From NCBI RefSeq assembly GCF_001412595.2, contig NZ_CP012640.2, forward strand, positions 1,364,001-1,428,000: 64,000 bases of DNA, in the 5' to 3' direction. This stretch comes from Massilia sp. WG5 (lineage in GTDB: Bacteria; Pseudomonadota; Gammaproteobacteria; Burkholderiales; Burkholderiaceae_D). A program made the position numbers and the translations under genes. Positions 26,139-34,031 of this stretch are shown one piece after another (position 1 is the stretch's first letter; each line of letters begins with the position of its first letter). Below the pieces are notes generated by a model. It saw nothing but the letters and a program-made list of their open reading frames with translations. It was not told where the DNA came from and did not search any database.

Positions 26139-27128
26139 TTAAAAGCTGTCCAGGTCATGGGCAACGCGTACTTCGGCGCCGAAGGCCTGGCGTGCGCCGG
26201 CTACCAGCACCGGCGCGACCTTGTCGGTCGGCCCGTCGATCGCCAGGTGGGTCAACACCAGGCGTTTCGCGCCGGCCTGCTGCGCGAGGGCGCCGGCCTG
26301 TTGCGGCGTCAGATGCTGGGTTTTCAGGTGCTCGATCAGACCCTTGCGCATCTCCGGCGGCATCGGGGAATGCGGGCCGTTGATGTTGGCGATCGTGCCA
26401 TCGAGGTCGATCACTTCGCTCACCACCATGCCGACGCCCTTGAACAAGCCCGTCACGGCCGGGCTCACCCCGGTATCGCCGGTATAGCCGATCGCATCGG
26501 CGGCGCCGTCGAAGCGATACGACAGCGAATCGGTGCTCGAGGTCGCGGGCACGCCTGCCTGAGTGTCGAAGTGGGAATTGCGAACGGTGCGGACACGAAC
26601 ATCGTCGACACGAATATCGCTGCCATCCTCGAGGATGACGACCTTGACGGTGTCTTCCGGCCGGCGGTGCGCTTTCCCGCCTTGCAGCGCAACCGTGACG
26701 CCGGCCGACGGCTGCATGGAATGCACGATGCCCGCCACCAGGGCATCCGTCCCGCGTGGCCCGTATATCGTCAAGATGCCGGGTGCATTGGTCATCCAGC
26801 GCAAGCCGATCAGTCCCTGCAGTCCTCCGATGTGATCCATGTGCAGATGGCTGATGAAGACATGGCTCACCTTCGCCGCCTGCAGGCCGGCCGCGGACAG
26901 GCGCTCGACCGCGCCGTCGCCGCAATCGACCAGCCACGACGCCGCATGCACCTTCAGCAAGTTGGCCGGCTGCGAACGCTCCGCATGCGCGACCGGTCCA
27001 CCGGCCGTGCCCAGCGTGGTCCAGGTCATGGCACTTCCCGGCGTCATATTGTCGGCATGCGCCAGATTCGCCGTTGCCGCGGCACACAGCAGCAAGACAG
27101 CATTTGCAATGCTTTTATAGTTCATCAT
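26139..27128 (-). CDS. Secreted metallo-beta-lactamase-fold hydrolase (copy B)
   Basis: This 329-residue protein has a signal peptide (cleavage after AHA near residue 25) and zinc ligands in HLHMDH near residue 94, YTGDTG and VLTHLA. It is upstream of copy A by 10 bases and downstream of the porin gene by 41 bases on the same strand, so porin, copy B and copy A probably form one operon. The pair probably acts on an ester, lactone or similar compound in the periplasm. What separates their activities cannot be read from sequence. Confidence 0.88.
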   Translation of the reverse strand: MMNYKSIANAVLLLCAAATANLAHADNMTPGSAMTWTTLGTAGGPVAHAERSQPANLLKVHAASWLVDCGDGAVERLSAAGLQAAKVSHVFISHLHMDHIGGLQGLIGLRWMTNAPGILTIYGPRGTDALVAGIVHSMQPSAGVTVALQGGKAHRRPEDTVKVVILEDGSDIRVDDVRVRTVRNSHFDTQAGVPATSSTDSLSYRFDGAADAIGYTGDTGVSPAVTGLFKGVGMVVSEVIDLDGTIANINGPHSPMPPEMRKGLIEHLKTQHLTPQQAGALAQQAGAKRLVLTHLAIDGPTDKVAPVLVAGARQAFGAEVRVAHDLDSF

Positions 27129-27169
27129 TTTCTCCAGTTCATATTTTTAGATATCGCCGTTCCACGCCT

Positions 27170-28288
27170 CTAGAACGAATGGCGCAGTCCGAGCATGACG
27201 CCCCTTACGGAACCGTCGACCGGCACCGCCACACCCTCGCGTGCGCTCGGCGATACCGCCGCCGGCCGTCCGTTAAAACCGGCATGTTCATCGCTCACGC
27301 GGCCTGCACGCACATAGGCGACGGTTCGCCGCGAAAAGTCGTAATTGACGCCGACATTGAAATAATCATTAGTGCCGCGCGCCTTTCGATTCCCGGTCGA
27401 ATACTGCAGGCTGTTATCCCTGGCACGCCCCAGTTCGAGATTCAAGCGGATCACGGGCACCACGCGCCACGCGCCGCCGACTGCCAGCACCGTCACGGTC
27501 GGCTCGGTATCGTTCGGGAGCCTGTTCCGATGCGTCCAGAGAATCGAGCCCAGTTCGAATGCGTCGAATCGGTAATTCGCGCCGGCGGAAAATATCTTTT
27601 GGGTGGCGCTGCCGCCGGCATTCAGGTTCTGGCCGCCGCCCTGATAAGCGAGCGAGCCTTTGAAGCCGCCAAGCTGGTATTGCAGCATTGCCGATGTGCT
27701 GTTCCTGACGGTACCGGCGCCGGCATATTGCGGATTCGTCAGATTCGGTGCGACGCTGGCGCCTTCGGCCAATGCGCCGCCGAGTGCCAGCGACCATCCT
27801 GCCCATTCCGGCGACCAGTAAGTGATCGCATTGTCCAGGCTGGTCTGCTCGAAGTTCGCCAGTTGCATCGCCAGCGCAGGCGAATAGGGCGAAAAGTGAT
27901 CCGGATCGTAGACGGCGAGCGCGGTCTGCATGAACGAGTACTGGCGCCCGATCCGCAGATCGCCATAGCGCGCCGAGCCGATGCTGACGAAAGCCTGGCG
28001 TCCGAACAGACGGCCGTCCGGCGGCAGGCTGCCCGAATCGACGAAAATCGGCGCTTCCAGCACGAATTTGGCCCGCATGTCATTGCCGAGATCTTCGGTG
28101 CCGGCAAAGCCGATCCGCGAAGGCACATGCGCCGTCTTCATCATCAGCGTCAGGCTGGTACCGTTGCTTGCACTTAAGTGTTCCAGTCCGGTATCGAGTA
28201 CGCCGTAGATCTTGACGGATGATTCGGCATGCGCGGCGCCGGCAATAAGCGCGGCACCGGCAGCCGCTGCAATGCGATATTTATTCAT
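27170..28288 (-). CDS. General-type porin (Burkholderiales Omp32/OmpC-like)
   Basis: This 372-residue outer-membrane trimeric porin has a signal peptide (cleavage after AAHA, residue 21) and first strand SSVKIYGVLDTGLEH. The constriction-loop region DHFSPYSPALAM lies around residue 130, and the C-terminal strand ends LGLRHSF with the terminal Phe needed for outer-membrane assembly. It leads the putative operon with the two secreted hydrolases. Its 5' region (28289-28726) holds a small reading frame and the second copy of the 40-bp motif. Confidence 0.92.
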   Translation of the reverse strand: MNKYRIAAAAGAALIAGAAHAESSVKIYGVLDTGLEHLSASNGTSLTLMMKTAHVPSRIGFAGTEDLGNDMRAKFVLEAPIFVDSGSLPPDGRLFGRQAFVSIGSARYGDLRIGRQYSFMQTALAVYDPDHFSPYSPALAMQLANFEQTSLDNAITYWSPEWAGWSLALGGALAEGASVAPNLTNPQYAGAGTVRNSTSAMLQYQLGGFKGSLAYQGGGQNLNAGGSATQKIFSAGANYRFDAFELGSILWTHRNRLPNDTEPTVTVLAVGGAWRVVPVIRLNLELGRARDNSLQYSTGNRKARGTNDYFNVGVNYDFSRRTVAYVRAGRVSDEHAGFNGRPAAVSPSAREGVAVPVDGSVRGVMLGLRHSF

Positions 28289-28526
28289 TTTTTGTCTCCA
28301 ATATTTTTTTCAGGTCCGCTGTTTTTTGTTTTGCGGCATAACCCGGCTTCCGGCACCTCGCGGCGATGACAATAAAAGGCCGTTTCCCTCGAACCGGACT
28401 CTTCGAAAGGATGGGGCGAATTCATTCCCGACGAATGCGCAATCCCGTCGAGCGCGCCTTCTTCGAGATGAAGAAATCAATCGGATTCGAGAACGCTGCT
28501 GTAACCCAGCGGAAGTTAGTGTCCGT
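28289..28526. other. Porin gene 5' region
   Basis: This is part of a 438-base interval between the porin and LysR genes (28289-28726). I see no standard gene in it. The tiny frame at 28527-28595 and the motif at 28630-28669 are listed separately. The porin promoter should lie here, but no convincing -35/-10 pair was recognised. Confidence 0.4.
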
Positions 28527-28595
28527 TCATGGAACTGATGCCGTGCCGACTGGATGCAATCCGTCGGCAGGATGGGTTGAAACCTTCGATGCCAT
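28527..28595 (-). CDS. Possible 22-residue peptide
   Basis: A 23-codon frame starts ATGGCATCG and is preceded by GGAGACATGC, a reasonable ribosome site. The peptide starts MASKVSTHPADG and ends TASVP, which resembles no family I know. It is read in the porin direction, about 240 bases upstream of the porin ATG and just downstream of the 40-bp motif. It could be a leader peptide, the stump of a lost gene or chance. Confidence 0.3.
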   Translation of the reverse strand: MASKVSTHPADGLHPVGTASVP

Positions 28596-28629
28596 GCATG
28601 TCTCCGTTATTGTTTTGGAGCTCTCATCA

Positions 28630-28669
28630 TCGGCATGAATGCAGCGGGCGGCTATTGTCTCTTGGTACA
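28630..28669. promoter_or_regulatory. Shared 40-bp regulatory motif, copy 2 (upstream of porin side)
   Basis: TCGGCATGAA, 12 bases, CTATTGTCT, CTTGGTACA has the same order and spacing as at 22507-22546, with the dyad ATTGT-N8-ACAGT. On the leftward strand it lies 35 bases before the possible small peptide and about 340 before the porin. It is a candidate site for the FixJ-type regulator encoded at 24456-25079. Confidence 0.5.
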
Positions 28670-28726
28670 GTATCGCCGCGATGACGGCCGGCTGAGAAAG
28701 CCGCCACTGTGCCGGATGTCCGAGCG

Positions 28727-29665
28727 CTACGCGCCCGGGTGTCCCGGCGATTCCGGCTCCGTTCCCGGGTCGTCCCCGAGCACCGCGCGCACGACACCGC
28801 GCAACCAGCGGTTGGCCGGGTCGCGATGACTGCGCTCGTGCCAGTACATCGCCAGCTGGAGCGGCGGCAGCGTGACCGGTGTGTCGACGGCCTCGAGACC
28901 GAGGTCGTCGGCCAGCGAATGCGCCAGGCGCAGCGGCAGGGTCGCCACCGCATCGGTATGCAGGACGATATGCGCGGCCGCCGTGAAGCTCGGAACGTGG
29001 CACAGCACGGACGACGGCGGCAGCAAGGCGTCGAGTATGCGTCCGGCTGCCGCATACTGATGGTTCACGTCGCCCATCGCCACCAGCACATGGCGCTGCA
29101 TCGCGAACGTGGCCCGGTCCAGGGTTCGGACGCAGGGGTGATTGCGGCGCATGACGGTGGCGTAACTTTCCGTCCATAGCGGCCGCTGGTGCATGTTGTT
29201 CAGCAGATGGGGAAAGGAACCCAGGGCGAGGTCGATCCTGCCGTGTTCCAGCTGCTGTTCCAGCTCCTGCGGGTCGCACTGGACGGTGCGGATGGCCACC
29301 CGGGGCGCGATCCCCTGCATGGCCTGCAGTACGCGCGGCAGGACGTGAACGACGCCGCCGTCCACCATGTAGAGACGAAAGCTGCGCTCCGAGCTTGCCG
29401 GCTCGAAGGCTGCCGACCCGGCCTGCAGCTGGCGCACCCCCGCGAGTATCGCCGTCAGTGGTTCGGCCAGCTCCAGCGCCCGCGCCGTCGGCTGCATCCC
29501 CTGCCCCACGCGCACGAACAGCGGATCGCCGAAATGCTGACGCAAGCGCGCGAGGATCCGGCTTACCGTCGGCTGCGACATGCCCAGCAGGTCGGCCGTG
29601 CGGGTCAGGCTGAGCTCGCGCAAAAGGCTGTCGAGCACCTGCAGTTGCATCAGGTCGAGCATCAT
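28727..29665 (-). CDS. LysR-family regulator (NodD/DntR-like subgroup)
   Basis: This 312-residue protein has its HTH at residues 5-65 (LQVLDSLLRELSLTRTADLLGMSQPTVSRILARL is the helix region), followed by a ligand domain. The DPLFVRVGQGMQPT stretch after the HTH is typical of the NodD/NahR/LinR-like subgroup, which often controls aromatic catabolism. It starts inside the stop of the MocR gene (ATGA overlap, 29662-29665), so the two regulators are made together. No obvious target gene is adjacent. Confidence 0.9.
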   Translation of the reverse strand: MMLDLMQLQVLDSLLRELSLTRTADLLGMSQPTVSRILARLRQHFGDPLFVRVGQGMQPTARALELAEPLTAILAGVRQLQAGSAAFEPASSERSFRLYMVDGGVVHVLPRVLQAMQGIAPRVAIRTVQCDPQELEQQLEHGRIDLALGSFPHLLNNMHQRPLWTESYATVMRRNHPCVRTLDRATFAMQRHVLVAMGDVNHQYAAAGRILDALLPPSSVLCHVPSFTAAAHIVLHTDAVATLPLRLAHSLADDLGLEAVDTPVTLPPLQLAMYWHERSHRDPANRWLRGVVRAVLGDDPGTEPESPGHPGA

Positions 29666-31104
29666 GCCGTCTGCTCCATCCTGGTCAGGATATCCGCCAG
29701 CCGGTCGAGCGCCGTGTCGATGTCGATGCTGTCGATGGCGCCGAAGCCGAAGAACAGTCCCTGGCGCTGCGGCTGCGCCGCGTAGAAGTTCGATAGCGGG
29801 TAGATGCCTACCTCGACGCGTCGGGCAAGCCGGCACAGCAGGTCGACATCGATTTCCCTGCGCAGCCAGGCGCTGAGGTGGAAGCCGACCGTGGTCGGGA
29901 TCGCTTCGAGCCAGGGCGCGAGATCGGCGCCCAGCCGCTGCAGCAGGCGCTCGCGGCGGCCGGCATACACGTCGTGGCAGCGCCGGATGTGGCGCGTCAG
30001 GCCGCCGTTCTCGATGAACAGGCCCAGGGCGCGCTGGTTGAGCGTCGCGTTGTGCCAGTCGCTCAGGTGCTTCGCGGTGACGACCGCGTTCATGAGTGTC
30101 GGCGGCACCACCAGATAGCCGATCCGCAGCTCGGGCATCAACACCTTGGAAAAGGTCCCGACGTAGGCGACGCACCCGGTCCGGTCGATCCGCTGCAGGC
30201 TGTCCTGGGCCTGGCCCGCATAGCGGAAAGCGCTGTCGTAATCGTCTTCGATCACGAAGGCGCCCTGCGCATGGGCTCGCTCCAGCAGCGCCTGGCGACG
30301 CGCGCCGCTCATCGGCATACCAAGCGGAAACTGGTGCGAAGGCGTCACGTAGACCAGGCGCGCTTCCGGCGGAATCGCGTCGACCACCATCCCTTCGCCG
30401 TCGACCGGCACCAGGGCCACGCGCGCTCCCTGGCTTTCGAACAGCAGGCGCGCCGGCGGATAACCCGGCTCCTCGACCGCCACCACGTCGCCGGGCGCGA
30501 CCAGGATCCGCGACATCAGGTCCAGCGCCTGCTGGGCGCCGTTCGTCACGACGATGTCGGCGGCCGTGCAGCGCACGCCGCGGCTGAAGCCGGCAAATTG
30601 CGCGATCGCCTGGCGCAGGGCCGGCACCCCTTCCGTGTCGGCGTAGCGCCCGTGCGTTTGCGCTTCCGCGCGCAGTGCGGCCAGCAGGCAGCGCCGCCAT
30701 TCGTCGTGCGGGAATGGCGTCCGGCTGGCGTAACCGCCGATGAATTCATAGCGCGACGCGCCTTCGGGCATGGGATGCCGCAGCGGCGTCGGCAGCTCGC
30801 TCCAGCGCCGCACCAGGCCCGCGCCCGCCGGCATGGTCGCTTTCGGCGCCAGGGCGACCGCCGTCCTCACATCGGCGACAAAGGTGCCGCGACCGACCCG
30901 GCTGACCAGCAGGCCATCGAGTGTCAGCCGCCCATAGGCTTCGGCCACGGTCTTGCGCGCCAGCCCAAGCTGGTCGGACAGCAGGCGCGAAGGCGGCAGC
31001 TGTTCGCCGGCGCCCAGCCGGCCGCCGCGGATTGCGTCGCGCAGCTGGCGGTACAGCTGGCCGGACAAGTCCTTGCGTCCGTCCAGCACGATATGCAGTT
31101 CCAT
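29662..31104 (-). CDS. MocR/PdxR-type GntR regulator with aminotransferase domain
   Basis: This 480-residue protein has an N-terminal GntR winged HTH (about residues 10-75, LYRQLRDAIRGGRLGAGEQL and ARKTVAEAYGRL). A fold-type I aminotransferase-like domain (about 115-475) has the PLP lysine in GTFSKVLMPELRIGY and the Asp pair in IEDDYDSAFRY. MocR proteins sense PLP or an amino compound and usually bind direct repeats. Two such repeats, CTGAGTGGACTC and CTGAGCGGACTC, lie directly before its ATG, so self-regulation is inferred. It is coupled to the LysR gene that follows. Confidence 0.92.
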   Translation of the reverse strand: MELHIVLDGRKDLSGQLYRQLRDAIRGGRLGAGEQLPPSRLLSDQLGLARKTVAEAYGRLTLDGLLVSRVGRGTFVADVRTAVALAPKATMPAGAGLVRRWSELPTPLRHPMPEGASRYEFIGGYASRTPFPHDEWRRCLLAALRAEAQTHGRYADTEGVPALRQAIAQFAGFSRGVRCTAADIVVTNGAQQALDLMSRILVAPGDVVAVEEPGYPPARLLFESQGARVALVPVDGEGMVVDAIPPEARLVYVTPSHQFPLGMPMSGARRQALLERAHAQGAFVIEDDYDSAFRYAGQAQDSLQRIDRTGCVAYVGTFSKVLMPELRIGYLVVPPTLMNAVVTAKHLSDWHNATLNQRALGLFIENGGLTRHIRRCHDVYAGRRERLLQRLGADLAPWLEAIPTTVGFHLSAWLRREIDVDLLCRLARRVEVGIYPLSNFYAAQPQRQGLFFGFGAIDSIDIDTALDRLADILTRMEQTA

Positions 31105-31138
31105 CTGAGTGGACTCCTCGAATAAGCTGAGCGGACTC
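31105..31138. promoter_or_regulatory. Direct-repeat operator candidate of the MocR gene
   Basis: CTGAGTGGACTC (31105-31116) and CTGAGCGGACTC (31127-31138) differ at one base and are exactly 22 bases apart, two helical turns. That is the layout MocR proteins bind as dimers. The first repeat ends one base from the MocR start codon and overlaps its ribosome site GAGGAG, so binding should block translation initiation or transcription. Confidence 0.6.
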
Positions 31139-31273
31139 GTGCAAAGCAGTGCCCGATCATATCATTTGGTAGGCGCCGTGGAAGCGCCAGGCCCGCCGAA
31201 ATGCGCCTATACTGCGCTCAACTGCCTGTAGTCTAGTTGCCGCAGTCCGTCGTCATCCCGAAGGGCCGTCATC

Positions 31274-32560
31274 ATGTCCAGCCAAGCCGATACGCGTCCA
31301 CGCTTCGTCAGCCGGTCTGAGTTCGATCAGCTCGTGCCCGAGCGCCTGACGCCCGGCCATCCCGCCGCGTTCTGCATCGTCAACCTGGTCCATTTTCGCG
31401 ACATAAACTACGCCCTGGGTCACGTGATCGGCGATGCTTTCCTGGCCCAGGTCGAGGCGCGCCTCACCGCCCTGCTCCCGCCCTCGGCCCTGGCGGCCCG
31501 GGTCGGTTCACGCTTTCCGGTGCTGCTGCCCGAGCACGACCGCGCGCAGGCGCTCGCCTTTGCCGCCAGCTTGCGCAGCGATTTCGAAAAACCCTTCCAG
31601 GTACAGGATTTCGGCTGCGAGCTCAGCGCCCACGTCGGCATCGCACTTGCCCCTGAGCACGGTGACGGCTACCGTATCTTGTTGCGCAAGGCGGACGTCG
31701 CGCTCTACCAGACGCAGGAGCTGGGCATCGCGGTTGGCGTGTACGATCCCCGGCGCGATCCGCACACGCCGGCCCGCCTGGCCCTGCTGACCGAGCTGCG
31801 CGGGGCGATCGGGCGCGGCGAGCTGCAACTGTATTGCCAGCCGAAGGTCGACATGCGCAGCGGCGAACTGGCCGGCGCGGAGTCGCTCGTGCGCTGGCAT
31901 CACCCGCAACGCGGCGTCATTCCGCCGGTCGACTTCGTACCCCTGCTCGAGAACACGGACTTGATGATGCTGCTCACCGAGCACATGCTGCGCGCCAGTG
32001 CGCAGCAAAACGCCGCCTGGACCGCGCAGGGGCTCGACATCCCGCTTGCGGTGAACCTGTCCAGCCGCGATGTCTCGACCCTCCGGCTGTCGCAGATCCT
32101 GCCGGGCATCCTGGATACCGAGGGCGTCGACAGCACCGCCCTGGGTCTGGAAGTGACCGAGAGCGCCTTGCTGCACAATCCCCAGGACAGCATCGCCGAG
32201 CTGGAACGATTGCACGCGCTTGGCTTCGAACTCTACGTCGACGACTTCGGCACCGGCTTTTCGTCCCTGTCCTACCTGGCCGACCTGCCGGTGCAGGTGC
32301 TGAAGATCGACCACGGTTTTACCAGCCGCATGCTGCACGACAAGCGCTCGGCCAGCATCGTGCGCGCCACCATCGGCCTGGCCCATGAGCTCGGGCTGAC
32401 CGTCGTGGCCGAAGGCACGGCAGACCGCCCGATCTGGGACGCACTATACGAACTCAAGTGCGATATCGCCCAAGGCTATTTCGTCGCCAAGCCTTTCCCG
32501 GCGCAGCAGATGCGCGACTGGCTCGCCGCCTCGCCGTACGCGCCGTCGCGCCCGAGCTGA
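31274..32560 (+). CDS. EAL-domain c-di-GMP phosphodiesterase with degenerate GGDEF
   Basis: This 428-residue protein has an N-terminal GGDEF-fold domain (about 25-165) in which the active site reads VGSRFPVLL instead of GGDEF, so cyclase activity is not expected. The EAL domain (about 180-415) keeps the key motifs: ESLVRW for EAL, the Asn of NLSSRD, EVTES, DDFGTGFSSL, LKIDHGF, and AEG with the later QGYFVAKPF. Hydrolysis of c-di-GMP is therefore likely, with the first domain possibly binding GTP as a regulator. No membrane segment or sensor domain is visible. It is divergent from the MocR gene and nearly touches the convergent MFS gene. Confidence 0.9.
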   Translation: MSSQADTRPRFVSRSEFDQLVPERLTPGHPAAFCIVNLVHFRDINYALGHVIGDAFLAQVEARLTALLPPSALAARVGSRFPVLLPEHDRAQALAFAASLRSDFEKPFQVQDFGCELSAHVGIALAPEHGDGYRILLRKADVALYQTQELGIAVGVYDPRRDPHTPARLALLTELRGAIGRGELQLYCQPKVDMRSGELAGAESLVRWHHPQRGVIPPVDFVPLLENTDLMMLLTEHMLRASAQQNAAWTAQGLDIPLAVNLSSRDVSTLRLSQILPGILDTEGVDSTALGLEVTESALLHNPQDSIAELERLHALGFELYVDDFGTGFSSLSYLADLPVQVLKIDHGFTSRMLHDKRSASIVRATIGLAHELGLTVVAEGTADRPIWDALYELKCDIAQGYFVAKPFPAQQMRDWLAASPYAPSRPS

Positions 32561-32570
32561 GGCCCCCGCC

Positions 32571-34007
32571 TCAATCGAAGCTGCGCTGCATGGCGAGCAC
32601 GACCGCTCCCGCGAAGCCGATCCAGGCCATCATCCAGAACAGGTCCAGACTCCCCAACAAGCCCGCCTGCTGGGACTGGACGGCAAACGTCGCCGACGCC
32701 ACCTCGGCCAGCCTGGCCGCATGCACCGCCGTACGTTCCTGCATCAGGACGCTTGCGCCGCCGGCCCCCAGCGCGATGCCCACCTGGCCGAGCATGTTCT
32801 TCAGCTGCTGCGCATGCGAAAACAGGACGTTGTCGCCCTGCAGATCCTTGAACGAGTGCAGTGCGGTCGTGGCCATGCCGAGAATCACGAAGGCGCCGAA
32901 CAGGCCCAGCCAGGGGACAATCCCGGACCAGGCCGGCGCCGCGGGATCGAAATGCGCGAAGTGCCATCCGAAGGCGCACAACAACAGGAAGGCGGTGACA
33001 TGGAATTTCGTCGCATGCGGATGCGTGCGCACGATCAGCAGCATCACGGCGAATACCGGCAGTGCAGCCGCCAGGCCGACCGCCTGGAGCGTGCCGGCGG
33101 ACGCCAGGGGGACGCCAAGCACGCGCTGTACCAGTTGCGGGAGCACGGTGTTGAATGCGCCCAGCAGCGCATAGCACAGTGAAAAGACCAGCAGCCCCGT
33201 CACGAAACGCCTGCTGCGCAGCATTTCCAGTTTCAGGAACGGCAGCTTGCGCCGTGCGTGGGCGCCCAGGAACCACGCAACGGAGCCCAGACCGGCCAAC
33301 AGCCCGGCGAGCACCCTGTGGCGTTCGCCATGCCAGTCGTAGCCGAGACGCTGCAGGGTGTACAGCACCAGGAAGGCCGCCATCGCCAGCGCGATGCCGT
33401 CGCCCAGCTGGAAGCCGCTGGACGTGCCGTCGAGGGTCGCGGCGTCGGCCGGCAGGTAGCGCCAGGCCAGCACGCCTGCAAGCGCAGCCGGCACCGCCAG
33501 CACCAGGAACAGCGCGCTCCAGGCTTCCCGCCCGACCAGGGCGCCCGCGAGCCACGGCGCCACGCTCATCCCGCTGGCGAGCGCGGCCCCGAACGCGGCG
33601 ATGCCGGCGATGCGCTGCGGGGACGGTGGAACGAGGTTGACCAGCATGCGCGCCGCCGTCATGAATACCCCGCCGCCCGCGGCCATCAGTACCCTGCCCG
33701 CACCGAAGCCGAGCACCGTCGTGCTGGCGGCGCAGGTCCAGGTGCCGATCAGGAACAGCAGCACGGATCCCAGCAGGTAGTCGCGCCAGCCCAGGCGCTG
33801 GATCAGGACGGTCATCTGCGATATCGACAGCACGGCGACGCTGGCGTACAGGGCGCTGACGAGGGTGTATTGCTCGGGCGATGCACCAATTTTCCCCATG
33901 GTCGGGGCTGCCGCGAAGACGACCATCCCGGACTGCAGGAACTCGATCAGGTTGAACAGAAAGATGGTGGCCAGCAGGGCTGGACGGGGTACGGTGTTGG
34001 CAGTCAT
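32571..34007 (-). CDS. MFS drug efflux permease, DHA2 family (second system)
   Basis: This 478-residue multi-helix exporter is paralogous to the pump at 36-1565. Shared signatures are IEFLQSGMVVFAAAPTMG near the start, RMLVNLVPPSP, and LFSHAQQLKNMLGQ near residue 410. It is the last gene of the leftward series NodT, HlyD, MFS, and the spacings (15 and 24 bases) indicate one operon and a complete tripartite pump. Substrate unknown. Control by the TetR protein encoded at 37825-38484 is inferred from shared operator-like sequences. Confidence 0.92.
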   Translation of the reverse strand: MTANTVPRPALLATIFLFNLIEFLQSGMVVFAAAPTMGKIGASPEQYTLVSALYASVAVLSISQMTVLIQRLGWRDYLLGSVLLFLIGTWTCAASTTVLGFGAGRVLMAAGGGVFMTAARMLVNLVPPSPQRIAGIAAFGAALASGMSVAPWLAGALVGREAWSALFLVLAVPAALAGVLAWRYLPADAATLDGTSSGFQLGDGIALAMAAFLVLYTLQRLGYDWHGERHRVLAGLLAGLGSVAWFLGAHARRKLPFLKLEMLRSRRFVTGLLVFSLCYALLGAFNTVLPQLVQRVLGVPLASAGTLQAVGLAAALPVFAVMLLIVRTHPHATKFHVTAFLLLCAFGWHFAHFDPAAPAWSGIVPWLGLFGAFVILGMATTALHSFKDLQGDNVLFSHAQQLKNMLGQVGIALGAGGASVLMQERTAVHAARLAEVASATFAVQSQQAGLLGSLDLFWMMAWIGFAGAVVLAMQRSFD

Positions 34008-34031
34008 GGCATCCTCATCGCTCGCCGGTTT

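Noticed and set aside
31274..32560. Active GGDEF cyclase in the N-terminal half of the EAL protein
   Set aside because: The catalytic motif reads GSRFP where GGDEF is needed, so only the EAL domain is called active.
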